DNA from: Rhizobiales bacterium CCH3-A5
GTDB lineage: Bacteria; Pseudomonadota; Alphaproteobacteria; Rhizobiales; Beijerinckiaceae
Assembly (NCBI GenBank): GCA_001556025.1
Contig: LSIB01000006.1
Location: 103,466-167,465 of the forward strand
Length of the DNA stretch: 64,000 nt
Reading direction: 5' to 3'
Made by a program: the position numbers and the translations under genes. Shown piece by piece: positions 37,275 to 45,824 of this stretch. Within the stretch, counting starts at the first letter, position 1; each line of letters begins with the position of its first letter. Below the pieces are notes generated by a model that ran no database searches, was not told where the DNA came from, and saw only the letters and a list, made by a program, of their open reading frames with translations.

Positions 37275-37877
37275 ATGTCCACGGTGAAGAAAGCTGTTGT
37301 GCGCCAGGGTTTCAAGACGGGCGAGTTCGTCGTCTATCCGTCCCACGGCGTCGGTCAGATCACGGCGATCGAGGAGCAGGAAGTCGCTGGCTTCAAGCTC
37401 GAACTCTTCGTCGTCAGCTTCGCCAAGGACAAGATGACGCTGCGTGTTCCCACCGCCAAGGCCGTCAGCGTCGGCCTGCGCAAGCTCGCCGACGCCGAGA
37501 GCGTCACCAAAGCCCTGACCACGCTCACCGGCCGCGCCCGCGTCAAGCGGACCATGTGGTCGCGCCGCGCGCAGGAATACGAGGCCAAGATCAATTCGGG
37601 CGACCTCGTCGCCATCGCCGAGGTGGTGCGCGACCTTTACCGTTCGGAAGCCCAGCCGGAGCAGTCCTATTCGGAGCGCCAGCTTTATGAGGCAGCCGTC
37701 GACCGCATGACCCGCGAAATCGCGGTCGTCGACGACGTCACCGAGACCGAGGCGCTCAAGAAGATCGAGGGCCAGCTCGCCAAGTCGCCGCGCCGGCCCG
37801 CCAAGGGCGAAGTCGCGGAGGTTGCCGACGACGACGTCGAGAGCGACAACGACGACATCAAGGAAGAAGCCGCCTGA
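37275..37877 (+). CDS. carD: CarD/CdnL-family RNA polymerase-binding regulator
   Basis: 200 residues from ATG 37275. The N-terminal RNA polymerase-interaction domain starts FKTGEFVVYPSHGVGQITAI (Tudor-like). It is followed by a helical DNA-binding region (MWSRRAQEYEAKINSGDLVA) and an acidic tail (DDDVESDNDDIKEE). Stabilises open complexes at rRNA and other promoters and is usually essential or growth-affecting. A strong terminator follows. Confidence 0.94.
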   Translation: MSTVKKAVVRQGFKTGEFVVYPSHGVGQITAIEEQEVAGFKLELFVVSFAKDKMTLRVPTAKAVSVGLRKLADAESVTKALTTLTGRARVKRTMWSRRAQEYEAKINSGDLVAIAEVVRDLYRSEAQPEQSYSERQLYEAAVDRMTREIAVVDDVTETEALKKIEGQLAKSPRRPAKGEVAEVADDDVESDNDDIKEEAA

Positions 37878-37903
37878 ACGGTTATTCTTCTCAGGCGAGA
37901 TCG

Positions 37904-37934
37904 AAAAACCCGGCGGTCGCCCGCCGGGTTTTTT
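37904..37934 (+). terminator. Rho-independent terminator of carD
   Basis: AACCCGGCGG (37907-37916), TCGC loop, CCGCCGGGTT (37921-37930), then TTTT. An A run on the other side makes it potentially bidirectional. Confidence 0.9.
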
Positions 37935-37941
37935 GTTGCCG

Positions 37942-38020
37942 CGTCATTGCGAGCGCAGCGAAGCAATCCAGCGTCTCGTTCTACGCCCTCTTGGATTGCT
38001 TCGCTGCGCTCGCAATGACG
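37942..38020. repeat. Dispersed palindromic repeat, copy 2
   Basis: CGTCATTGCGAGCGCAGCG... and ...CGCTGCGCTCGCAATGACG form a 79-bp hairpin element matching copy 1 at 15423-15496, including CAATCCAGCGTCTCG. Located between the carD terminator and a convergent hydrolase stop. Confidence 0.88.
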
Positions 38021-38028
38021 GAAGCCCC

Positions 38029-38898
38029 TCAAGCCGCGCCCGTCTCCGCCGCGAGGAAAGCCACCGTCTTCTCCCAGGCGATCTTGGCGGTCGCGGCGTT
38101 GTAGCGCTCGGCCGAGGTGTCGTTGAGGAAAGCGTGGTCGGCGTCGGGATAGATGATGATCTCGTGGCGAATTCCGGCGTCCTTCAGCGCCTTCTCATAG
38201 GCCGGCACCATCTGCACCAGCCGCGTGTCGCGCGAGGCCTGCTGGATCAGCATCCGGGCCTTGATGAACGGCACCTTGGCGAGATCAGGCGAGCGCCCGT
38301 AGAACACGATTCCGGCCGCAAGCTCGGGAACCTCGACGGCGATGTCGTTGACCGTGCCACCGCCCCAGCAGAAGCCGACCGCGCCGGCCTTACCCGTCGC
38401 GTCGGGGCGCGCCGCCAGCCATTTGAGCGCGGCCCTGCCCTGCGCCACCGCGGCCTCGACCGACAATTGCGGGAACAGCGCGCGCGCCGCATCCGGATCG
38501 GATGGCGTGCCGCCGAGCGGGTTCAGGAAATCGAGCCCGAGCGCGGTAAAGCCCGCCAGCGCCATCCGCCGCGTCACATCCTCGATATGCGGGTTGAGAC
38601 CGCGGTTCTCGTGGATCACCAGCACGCCGCCACGTTTTCCGGCAGCCTTCGGCGTCACGAGATAGCCCTTCAGCGCCACGCCATCGACGGTCTCGGCAAG
38701 CCGCGTCGTCGTGATGCGGGCGTCGTCGGGCGCTGTCTGCTGTGCGTGGGCGTAATTCGGTTCGAGCAAAGCGAGCGCAGCCTCGGCCGCGGCGACCGAA
38801 CCCGTGATCGCAAACAGCCGGCTCATGAAGATGCGTCGGTCGAGCGGCTTGTGGGTGTATTCGTCGTAAAGTTCGACGATGCGACGATCGAGCGCCAT
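38029..38898 (-). CDS. Dienelactone hydrolase family protein
   Basis: 289 residues from ATG 38898 with GGAGG upstream. A leader-like segment (FMSRLFAITGSVAAAEAALAL) at residues 24-44 ends near AHAQQ, so export or anchoring is possible. Alpha/beta hydrolase core: GGVLVIHENRGLNPHIED, nucleophile Cys in GAVGFCWGGGTVND, His in YPDADHAFLND. The Cys nucleophile is the dienelactone-hydrolase hallmark. Divergent from rpoH2 (158 nt between). Substrate unknown. Confidence 0.88.
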   Translation of the reverse strand: MALDRRIVELYDEYTHKPLDRRIFMSRLFAITGSVAAAEAALALLEPNYAHAQQTAPDDARITTTRLAETVDGVALKGYLVTPKAAGKRGGVLVIHENRGLNPHIEDVTRRMALAGFTALGLDFLNPLGGTPSDPDAARALFPQLSVEAAVAQGRAALKWLAARPDATGKAGAVGFCWGGGTVNDIAVEVPELAAGIVFYGRSPDLAKVPFIKARMLIQQASRDTRLVQMVPAYEKALKDAGIRHEIIIYPDADHAFLNDTSAERYNAATAKIAWEKTVAFLAAETGAA

Positions 38899-39056
38899 CT
38901 TGTAGCCTCCTGCCATTCCTGGCCCTGTGCGCGAACGAGGATCGGGGCCTGCCGCCAGATCGGCCGCATGCGGAACAATTAACGGATGTTCAGCATTGGG
39001 TGATCCATCTTCGGCATGCCGCCGTAGATGAGCCAGCATAGCCATGGGAGGGCCTC

Positions 39057-39926
39057 ATGAGCGAGATCGCAGGCGTTGATCGCAATTTCGTGAAGGCGGC
39101 GATGGCCGCGCCGTTCCTCGCGCGCGACGAGGAACAGGTGCTGGCTCGGCGCTGGCGCGACGATGGCGACCAGGCCGCGATGCACCGGCTGACATCGGCG
39201 CATATGCGCCTCGTCATCGCCATGGCCTCGCGCTTCCGCCATTATGGGTTGCCGCTGGCCGACATGATCCAGGAGGGCCATGTCGGGCTGCTGGAGGCTG
39301 CCGCCCGTTTCGAGCCCGCCCGTGATGTCCGCTTCTCGACCTATGCGACATGGTGGATCAGGGCCTCCATCCAGGACTACATCCTGCGCAACTGGTCGAT
39401 CGTGCGCGGCGGCACCTCGTCATCCCAAAAGGCGCTGTTCTTCAACCTGCGCCGTCTGCGCGCGAAGCTGACGCGCGGCGGGCAGGACCGCATCGGTGAG
39501 GCGGTCTACGGCTCGATCGCGGCCCAGATCGGCGTCAGCCGCGCCGATGTCGCGGCGATGGATGCGCGCCTGTCTGGCCCCGACGTCTCGCTCAATGCCA
39601 CGCTCGGCGAGGAAGAGGGCGAGGGCAGCGAGCGGATGGATTTGCTGCCTGACACCTCCGCGTTGCAGGACGAGACGGTCGGCGAGGGAATCGACTCGAC
39701 CCGCCGGCTGAACTGGCTGCAATCCGCCTTGACGGTGCTGTCCGAACGCGAACTCAGGATCGTGCGCGAGCGTCGCCTCGTCGAGGAGACTTGTACACTC
39801 GACGTGCTCGGCCAGCGGCTCGGCATCTCCAAGGAGCGCGTCCGCCAGATCGAGAACCGCGCGCTGGAAAAGCTCCGTCGCGCGCTTCTGGCGCAGCAGC
39901 CGCAAGGCGCGGCCGGGATGCTCTGA
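39057..39926 (+). CDS. rpoH: RNA polymerase sigma factor RpoH, copy 2 (RpoH2-like)
   Basis: 289 residues, ATG preceded by GGGAGG. RpoH signature SQKALFFNLRRLRAKL; region 2 GLPLADMIQEGHVGLLEAAA and ATWWIRASIQDYILRNWSIV; region 4 LGQRLGISKERVRQIENRALEKLR. Paralogous to the copy at 27365 but diverged in region 1 and the linker. In several Rhizobiales RpoH2 serves oxidative or photooxidative stress and RpoH1 serves heat shock; extending that here is inference. Confidence 0.93.
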   Translation: MSEIAGVDRNFVKAAMAAPFLARDEEQVLARRWRDDGDQAAMHRLTSAHMRLVIAMASRFRHYGLPLADMIQEGHVGLLEAAARFEPARDVRFSTYATWWIRASIQDYILRNWSIVRGGTSSSQKALFFNLRRLRAKLTRGGQDRIGEAVYGSIAAQIGVSRADVAAMDARLSGPDVSLNATLGEEEGEGSERMDLLPDTSALQDETVGEGIDSTRRLNWLQSALTVLSERELRIVRERRLVEETCTLDVLGQRLGISKERVRQIENRALEKLRRALLAQQPQGAAGML

Positions 39927-40100
39927 GGCGCCGTGCGCGGCCTGCGGGCAAAAAGGCCAGCGCTCCTCCCTTCCGGTTGCGGCTGTCTCCTCAGCCTAGC
40001 TGCGCAACCGCGCAAGCCGCGGGATTGTCACGACAGCGTCATCGCCCGGTTGCCTGACCGTCATCGGCTGGTCCCATCACCCGTCTGAACGGGCGGGACA

Positions 40101-41036
40101 ATGGCTGAAGCGGTTCTGGCGAGCATATCGGAAACGCGCAAGCGCTCGGCGGGATGGCGGCCGCGCCGGACGACGCTGATCGCGCTCGGCCTGCTCGCGC
40201 CCTCGCTCGTCTTCCTGACACTGTTCACCTACTGGCCGGTGATCCAGGTCGTCTGGCAGTCGCTGTTCAACCAGCAGCGCGTGGGTGGGCCGCAGGTCTA
40301 TGTGGGGGCGGCGAATTTCTTCAAGCTCTTCGCCGACAACGCCTTTCGCAAGGCGCTCTCCAACAACCTGATCTACGCCTTCGGCACGGTGGTCCCGAGT
40401 CTCGTGCTGGCGCTCGGCTTTGCCATGGCCCTGGCCCGCTCCAGCCGGGTCAATGCGCTGTTCCGGGCGCTGTTCTTCCTGCCCGTGCTGATCCCGCTCG
40501 TCGCGGCGGCCTCGATTTTCCTGTTCATCTTCCTGCCTGGTGTTGGCCTGCTCGATTACCACCTCGCCAAACTCGCGCTCTCGGGGCCAAACTGGCTCGG
40601 CAACCCCGATATCGCGCTCTACGCCATCATGGGCCTGACGATCTGGAAGAACGCCGGCTACTACATGCTGTTCTTCCTCGCCGGCCTTCAGGCCGTGCCA
40701 GCCGACGCCTATGAGGCCGCGATCCTCGACGGCGCGGGGCCGTGGCAGCGCCTGCGTTACGTCACCCTGCCCTATCTCAAGCCGACCATCGGCTTCGTCA
40801 TGGTGATCGGCCTGCTCAACGTGGTGACGCAGGTCGACCATGTCTTCGTCCTGACCAAGGGCGGCCCTTCCGATTCCACAAACCTGCTGCTGTTTTATGT
40901 CTACCAGCAGGCGGTCGAGAGCTACGACGCCGGCAAGGCGGCGGCCGGCACGCTGGTGATGCTGGGCCTGCTGCTCGCCATCTCGGCCTCCTCGCTGCGC
41001 ACGCTCGAGCGCTCCTTCGGGGAGCGCGAGACATGA
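40101..41036 (+). CDS. ABC transporter permease, UgpA/MalF type
   Basis: 311 residues with six membrane helices, the first near residues 29-50 (LIALGLLAPSLVFLTLFTYW). EAA loop DAYEAAILDGAGPWQRLRYV contacts an ATPase. Its stop overlaps the next permease start as ATGA. Carbohydrate uptake-1 family; the accompanying phosphodiesterase suggests glycerophosphodiesters or sn-glycerol 3-phosphate as cargo. No ATPase gene is in the cluster. Confidence 0.9.
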   Translation: MAEAVLASISETRKRSAGWRPRRTTLIALGLLAPSLVFLTLFTYWPVIQVVWQSLFNQQRVGGPQVYVGAANFFKLFADNAFRKALSNNLIYAFGTVVPSLVLALGFAMALARSSRVNALFRALFFLPVLIPLVAAASIFLFIFLPGVGLLDYHLAKLALSGPNWLGNPDIALYAIMGLTIWKNAGYYMLFFLAGLQAVPADAYEAAILDGAGPWQRLRYVTLPYLKPTIGFVMVIGLLNVVTQVDHVFVLTKGGPSDSTNLLLFYVYQQAVESYDAGKAAAGTLVMLGLLLAISASSLRTLERSFGERET

Positions 41037-41881
41037 GCCAAGCCAGCACCAGCGTCGCAACGGGCGAGTTCTCGCCGAAGCTCGGCTATGCCGCGACGCT
41101 GCTGGTCGCCTGCGTCTGGATGACGCCTTTCGTCTGGATGCTGGTCGCAGCCTTCAATCCCCAAAGCATCGGGGCCGGCATGGCCTCGCTGATTCCCGAC
41201 TATCTCCCGACGCTGGCGAATTTCCGCGAAGCCTGGGCCTCGGCCGACTTCCCGCGCTACGGACTCAACACGCTGATCATCACGCTCGGCATCCTCGCGG
41301 TGCAACTCGTCACGGTAACTTTAGCCGGCTACGCCTTCGCCCGGCTAGAGTTCCCCGGCCGCACGCTCTGCTTCTACCTGTTCCTTCTCCAGCTCATGCT
41401 CGCCCCGGTCGTGCTGATCGTCCCAAACCTGACGACGATCGCGAAGCTCGGTCTCTACGACACGCTGCTCGGCGTGATGGCCCCCTATTTCGCCTCCGCC
41501 TTCGGCACCTTCCTGATGCGCCAGGCCTTCAAGGCGATCCCGCGCGAGTTGGAGGACGCCGCCCTGATCGACGGCGCGAGCGTGCTCCAGCGCATCCAGC
41601 TGATCTATCTGCCGCTGGCGAAACCCTCGCTGATCGCCTTCTCGATCGTCTCCGTCACCGCCCATTGGAACGAGTTTCTCTGGCCGCTGATGGTGATCAA
41701 TTCGCCCGATCTGCGTCCGCTCACCGTCGGCCTCGCCTCCTTCACCCGCGGTGCGGAGGGCGCGCAGGCCTGGGGCGTGATCGCGGCGGGCACCCTGATG
41801 GTCAGCGCGCCTCTGCTGATCGCCTTCGCGCTGTTCCAGCGCGCCTTCGTCAACTCCTTCGTCTCGTCCGGCATCAAGTAA
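41033..41881 (+). CDS. ABC transporter permease, UgpE/MalG type
   Basis: 282 residues from ATG 41033 (ATGA overlap). Six membrane helices. EAA loop is ELEDAALIDGASVLQRIQLI, followed by LPLAKPSLIAF. The conserved segment APYFASAFGTFLMRQAFKAI is typical of MalG-type partners. Forms the channel with the preceding permease. The binding-protein gene starts 14 nt downstream. Confidence 0.9.
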   Translation: MSQASTSVATGEFSPKLGYAATLLVACVWMTPFVWMLVAAFNPQSIGAGMASLIPDYLPTLANFREAWASADFPRYGLNTLIITLGILAVQLVTVTLAGYAFARLEFPGRTLCFYLFLLQLMLAPVVLIVPNLTTIAKLGLYDTLLGVMAPYFASAFGTFLMRQAFKAIPRELEDAALIDGASVLQRIQLIYLPLAKPSLIAFSIVSVTAHWNEFLWPLMVINSPDLRPLTVGLASFTRGAEGAQAWGVIAAGTLMVSAPLLIAFALFQRAFVNSFVSSGIK

Positions 41882-41895
41882 AGGGGATACCGATC

Positions 41896-43227
41896 ATGAC
41901 CACCACACGCAGAACCGTTCTCGCTGCGACGGCCTTCGCCGCCACGCTCGCGCTCTCGCCCGCCTTCGCGCAGGCACCGACCGAAATCGAGCTGTTCTTC
42001 CCCGTCCCGGTCGACGGCCAGCTCGCCCGCGACATGACCACCATGGTCAAGGAGTTCAACGAGAAGCACCCCACCATCAAGGCGACGCCGGTCTATACCG
42101 GCAGCTATGACGAGACGCTGATCAAGACGCGCGCCGCGATGAAGGCCGGCAAGCCGCCGGCCGCCGTGATCATGTCGGCCAACTTCCTGCTCGATCTCAA
42201 GATCGAGGGCGAGATCCAGAAGCTCGACGACCTGATCAAGGCCGACGGCAAGACCAACGACGCCTTCATGAGCCAGTTCTTCAAAGCGCTGCACGGCAAC
42301 GCCGTGCTCGACCGCGGCGTCTATGGCGTGCCCTTCCACAATTCGACGCCGCTGCTCTACGTCAACGCCGACCATTTCAGGGAAGCCGGCCTCGACCCCG
42401 ACAAGCTCCCCACCAACTGGGAAGAGCTGGCTGCCGCCGCGAAAAAGCTGACCAGGCGCGAGGGCGACCGCGTCACCCGCTGGGGCGTGATGGCCCCATC
42501 GAACTATGACTATGGCGGCTGGATCCTGCAGGCCCTGACGCACTCCAATGGCGGCCAGTGGTTCAACCCGGAATTCGGCGGCGAGGTCTATTACGACACT
42601 CCCTCCATGCTCGGCGCGCTGACCTTTTGGTCTGACCTTGTCGCCAAGCACAAGGTCCACCCCGCCGGCGTGCAGGCGGGCGGCGCGGTCTCCTCGGCCT
42701 TCCTCGCCGGCCAGGCCTCGATGATGCTGCTTTCGACCGGCTCGCTCACCCATATCCGAACCAATGCGAAGTTCCCCTACAAGGTCGCCTTCGTGCCGAA
42801 GAACGTCCGCAACGAAGTGCCGATCGGCGGCGCGTCGCTGGTCATCCCGACCGGCGTCGAGGACGCCCGCAAGAAGGCCGCCTGGACCCTGATCACCTGG
42901 ATGACCAATCCGGAGAAATCCGGCTGGTGGAGCCGCGCCACCGGCTATCTCGCGCCCAACATGGCGGCCTACGACCTGCCCGAGATGAAAGCCTTTATCG
43001 AGAAGAACCCCGATGCCGGCATCGCCGTGAAGCAGCTCGACGTCGCAAAACCCTGGTTCGCCACCTACAAGACCGTCACCGTCCGCAAAGCGATCGAGGA
43101 CGAGCTTCAGGCCGTGCTCTCGGGCAAGAAGCAGCCGAAGGAGGCGCTCGTCGCGGCCCAGAAGAACGCCGACGAGATCATGAAGCCTTTCGTCGAGCAG
43201 ACCGCGCTGAAGCTGCCGACGAATTGA
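41896..43227 (+). CDS. ABC transporter substrate-binding protein (UgpB-like)
   Basis: 443 residues from ATG 41896. A signal peptide with a twin Arg start (TTTRRTVLAATAFAATLALS) ends at AFAQA. Family 1 extracellular solute-binding protein: VDGQLARDMTTMVKEFNEKH, YDETLIKTRAAMKAGKPPA, GVPFHNSTPLLYVNADHF. The layout resembles UgpB, which binds glycerol-3-phosphate and glycerophosphocholine. Third gene of a unit permease-permease-binding protein-phosphodiesterase. Confidence 0.9.
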   Translation: MTTTRRTVLAATAFAATLALSPAFAQAPTEIELFFPVPVDGQLARDMTTMVKEFNEKHPTIKATPVYTGSYDETLIKTRAAMKAGKPPAAVIMSANFLLDLKIEGEIQKLDDLIKADGKTNDAFMSQFFKALHGNAVLDRGVYGVPFHNSTPLLYVNADHFREAGLDPDKLPTNWEELAAAAKKLTRREGDRVTRWGVMAPSNYDYGGWILQALTHSNGGQWFNPEFGGEVYYDTPSMLGALTFWSDLVAKHKVHPAGVQAGGAVSSAFLAGQASMMLLSTGSLTHIRTNAKFPYKVAFVPKNVRNEVPIGGASLVIPTGVEDARKKAAWTLITWMTNPEKSGWWSRATGYLAPNMAAYDLPEMKAFIEKNPDAGIAVKQLDVAKPWFATYKTVTVRKAIEDELQAVLSGKKQPKEALVAAQKNADEIMKPFVEQTALKLPTN

Positions 43228-43240
43228 ACCAGCCCAACCA

Positions 43241-43341
43241 CCGCCGTCATGCTCGCCCTTGTGGCGAGCATCCACGACTTCGACATGGCGCTCGACGCCG
43301 GAAGAGGTGGGTGGTCGGGACAAGCCCGGCCATCACGGCGG
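43241..43341. repeat. Inverted intergenic repeat
   Basis: CCGCCGTCATGCTCG... at the left and ...CCGGCCATCACGGCGG at the right are complementary ends. Inner pieces include CTTGTGGCGAGCATCCACG and GTGGTCGGGACAAGCCCGG. A palindromic unit unlike the 15.4/37.9 kb family, lying between the binding-protein and phosphodiesterase genes. Confidence 0.6.
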
Positions 43342-43376
43342 AGCTGTTCGAGAAACGTTGAGACCGAGACCGACTC

Positions 43377-44207
43377 ATGCTGATCGCCCACATCACCGAC
43401 CTGCACATCCGCCCGCCGGGCAAGCCGGCCTATCGCGTCTCGGAGACGAACGCGCTCAGCGAACGCGCGCTTGACGCGATCGCCGCCCTGCGCCCCCGCC
43501 CCGATCTCCTCGTCATCACCGGCGATCTGACCGATTGCGGCCTGCCCGAGGAGTATGCCCTGCTGCAGGAGATGCTCGGCCGGCTCGACATGCCGGTGCT
43601 GATGGTGCCGGGCAACCACGACCGGCGCGACAACCTCGTTGCGGGCCTTAAGCTCGATCCTCGCACGGTCCATGACTCGGGCTTCGTCCAGTTCGTCGCC
43701 GATATCGGGCCGATGCGGCTGATCGGCCTCGACACGCTGGTGCCGGGCCAGAGCGCCGGCGGCCTCTGCGAGGCCCGCCTCGCCTTCCTCGACCGATCGC
43801 TTGGCGAAGCCGGCGGCAAGCCGGTCGCGATCTTCATGCACCACCCGCCATTTTCCTGCGGAATCGCCCATATGGACGCGATCCGCCTGCTCGACGGCGC
43901 GGACGCCTTTGCGGCTATCGTCGCGCGCCTTCCCAATATCGAGCGCATCCTCTGCGGCCACCACCACCGCCCGATCGTGACGCGTTTTGCCGGAACGATC
44001 GCGCAGATCGCGCCGAGCGTAACGCATCAGGTCACGCTCGACCTGACCGCGACGGGGGCGGCGACCTTCCACATGGAGCCACCGGCCTATCTGCTGCACT
44101 CCTTCCGGGAGGGCGCGGGGCTCATTAGCCACACGGCTTATGTCGAGCGTTATCCGGGCCCCTACCCCTTCGTGCTCGACGCCGATTATCCCGGCGCGCA
44201 GGGCTGA
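43377..44207 (+). CDS. GpdQ-like glycerophosphodiesterase (metallophosphoesterase)
   Basis: 276 residues. Every metal ligand of the class III phosphodiesterase GpdQ falls at the same number: Asp8 and His10 (HITDLHI), Asp50 (VITGDLTD), Asn80 (VPGNHDRR), His156 (MHHPPF), His195 and His197 (CGHHHRP). This predicts a two-metal cytoplasmic enzyme that cleaves phosphodiesters such as glycerophosphoethanolamine. It follows the ABC importer genes, so uptake and hydrolysis are likely coupled. Cyclic nucleotides are an alternative substrate. Confidence 0.88.
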   Translation: MLIAHITDLHIRPPGKPAYRVSETNALSERALDAIAALRPRPDLLVITGDLTDCGLPEEYALLQEMLGRLDMPVLMVPGNHDRRDNLVAGLKLDPRTVHDSGFVQFVADIGPMRLIGLDTLVPGQSAGGLCEARLAFLDRSLGEAGGKPVAIFMHHPPFSCGIAHMDAIRLLDGADAFAAIVARLPNIERILCGHHHRPIVTRFAGTIAQIAPSVTHQVTLDLTATGAATFHMEPPAYLLHSFREGAGLISHTAYVERYPGPYPFVLDADYPGAQG

Positions 44208-44249
44208 GGCACGCATTGGCGGCGCGCGAGGTTGGTCGGAAAGCGGCGC

Positions 44250-44271
44250 AGACGACAGCATTATGTCGTCT
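44250..44271. terminator. 8-bp hairpin without T run
   Basis: AGACGACA (44250-44257), GCATTA loop, TGTCGTCT (44264-44271): a perfect stem 43 nt after the phosphodiesterase stop. No T run, so termination is uncertain. Confidence 0.35.
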
Positions 44272-44369
44272 GGGCATGGGCGCCGCCATTTCGGGGTTGC
44301 CAAGCGCGCGCGCAGCGGCTATCTCACCGCCATCGAACGGCCACGGGCGAACGCCCCGCCGAACGGCAC

Positions 44370-44446
44370 GCGCCCGTAGCTCAGCTGGATAGAGCATCAG
44401 ACTACGAATCTGAGGGTCAGAGGTTCGAATCCTTTCGGGCGCGCCA
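44370..44446 (+). tRNA. tRNA-Arg (ACG)
   Basis: 77 nt with the 3' CCA encoded. The acceptor stem GCGCCCG pairs with CGGGCGC (44436-44442). The D arm has AGCTCAGCTGGATAGAGC, the anticodon loop CTACGAA places ACG at 44404-44406, and the T arm has GAGGTTCGAATCC. The wobble A should be converted to inosine to read CGU, CGC and CGA. It marks the left edge of a degraded mobile island. Confidence 0.97.
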
Positions 44447-45171
44447 TCTCCTTTTTCTGCATGTTGATCTCCTTTAAGATGTTGAATGGCGACGCGAATT
44501 TCGCGTTCTAGAACACTTCGCCGCGGCGGTAGGGAATGTGCTCCCAGAAGACCAATCGGAGCACAAGACGCCGGATCGCGAAATCGCCTGAAGTCCATAA
44601 TTTCCAAGAGCTTGCGAGGAACGACAGAGCGCGTTCAAACACCTCGAAGCTATGGCGCGGCGCGGTCCCGGTTTCGATGTTTCCGCGATGACAAGCTTAC
44701 GGTTGTCCAGTTGGGTGATCTTGCGCTCATAGGCCGCTATGACGGTCGGGCTGTCCTCCTCGACAATCCGCTCCATCAGCTCGCCGAGCTGGGCCGCGAT
44801 CCCGTCGATCTCTTTCCGGTGGCCTGCTAAGCGACTACCTCGTCACCACCAATTTTTGACCAGGCTAGAAGCCGCTGGGGCCAAAACGCCGGGACGCATC
44901 CGGGAGGCTATACTCGGCTGCACAATCTGATCCGCACGATTGCCTCCCATCTGCTGGGCGCCGATCCGGCCGTGCATGCGACGTTTCAGGAAGTCATGCG
45001 GGAATTGAGGGCGCTGGAACGGTCTATCCTGCGATGGTCGATGCCGCCTGCGTCTTCTCGGATTGCCTGTCGCCCCCCTTCCAAGCGTCGCTCGATACGG
45101 CGGACGAACAGGTCGAAGCAGCGAGGGCGCATTTTGAAGCCTTTGCCTTCCGGTGATCGATCCGCTGCGCG
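44447..45171. other. Interval of decayed mobile DNA, no intact gene
   Basis: Holds the recombinase remnant (44508-44845, minus). On the plus strand, about 44920-45158, a broken frame reads LHNLIRTIASHLLGADPAVH, FQEVMRELRALE and, after a frame change, FSDCLSPPFQASLDTADEQ, then FEAFAFR-stop. That piece is of unrecognised origin. Confidence 0.6.
44508..44845 (-). pseudogene. Serine recombinase C-terminal remnant, frameshifted
   Basis: Minus-strand pieces in two frames: HRKEIDGIAAQLGELMERIV with EEDSPTVIAAYERKITQLDN and RKLVIAE, then FERALSFLASSWKLWTSGDF with AIRRLVLRLVFWEHIPYRRG and EVF-stop. Together they match the C-terminal region of large serine recombinases (SPTVIAAYEKRI, FLASPWxLWxSGDxxxRRxVLRL). 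A frame change lies near 44660. The catalytic N-terminal domain is gone, so it cannot recombine. Confidence 0.75.
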
Positions 45172-45459
45172 TCAGACGAGACTGACGGCAAGATTTTTAC
45201 CCACCGCCGAGGCGGCTCTGACCAGCGTATCGAGCTGGATCCGGTCGTTCTCAGGATCGAGCAGGCGGCCGAGTTGCGTGGCGCTCGTCTTCATGCGCCG
45301 GGCCATCTCGGATTTCGAGATGTTCTGCGCCGCCATCTCATGTTCGATCTGCAGCGCTAACGTGCGCTTGAGCGCTGTCGCGGTGACGGCGTCATAGAGC
45401 CCTTCCTCACGGAGGAAGCTCTCGAAGCTCTCGCCTATATGCGGGTTAGTCGTCTTCAT
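45172..45459 (-). CDS. XRE-family antitoxin (HigA-like)
   Basis: 95 residues. The helix-turn-helix lies at about 42-75: HEMAAQNISKSEMARRMKTS and ATQLGRLLDPENDRIQLDTL. Its start overlaps the toxin stop by 14 bp. The preceding segment SFESFLREEGLYDAVTATAL is typical of antitoxins paired with gp49/HigB-like toxins. Appears intact and should bind the palindrome at 45825-45850. Confidence 0.82.
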   Translation of the reverse strand: MKTTNPHIGESFESFLREEGLYDAVTATALKRTLALQIEHEMAAQNISKSEMARRMKTSATQLGRLLDPENDRIQLDTLVRAASAVGKNLAVSLV

Positions 45460-45813
45460 GCTTTCGCACCTCCTTCATGCGGGCTTTCGCCAAATTCAGT
45501 TCCTTCTCCGGCGTCGCTTGCGTCTTTTCGACGAAGCCGTGCAGGAGCACCATCTTGTTGCTGATCAGCACGAAGAGCACGCGTGCTATCCGGCCGGATG
45601 AGATATTCGAGCGGACCTCGTAGAGACCGTTCGTGCCCGACAGCGGCCGGCATTTCGGCATGCCGACCGGCCAGCAGAATTCGAGCGTGGCGATGTCCTC
45701 GCCGATCGTCTTCCGGTCGGCCGGACACATCTCCACCAGCCAGTCCCGCACGGCCGCTTACGGGTGGTCGACACGAAGAAAGCGGCCTCCAGAATTTTAG
45801 CGGGTGCAATCAT
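45446..45813 (-). pseudogene. HigB/gp49-like toxin gene with a 1-nt frameshift
   Basis: The natural start is ATG 45813 after AAGGA (MIAPAKILEAAFFVSTT...), but after about 21 codons the frame runs out as RPCGTGWW. The conserved body continues one frame over from a GTG at 45751 (RDWLVEMCPADRKTIGEDIA, GLYEVRSNISSGRIARVLFV, VLLHGFVEKTQATPEKELNL). A single missing base near 45752 explains the break. A 101-residue product from the GTG would lack the N-terminal helix. RelE/HigB-type mRNA interferase family; probably inactive or weak. Confidence 0.75.
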
Positions 45814-45824
45814 CCTTGATCCTT

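Noticed and set aside
37942..38020. Repeat considered as a CRISPR unit
   Set aside because: Only two copies, 22 kb apart, each palindromic, with no spacers and no cas genes in the window.
44486..44830. 114-codon plus-strand frame after the tRNA
   Set aside because: It is antisense to a clear serine-recombinase remnant and has no family features.
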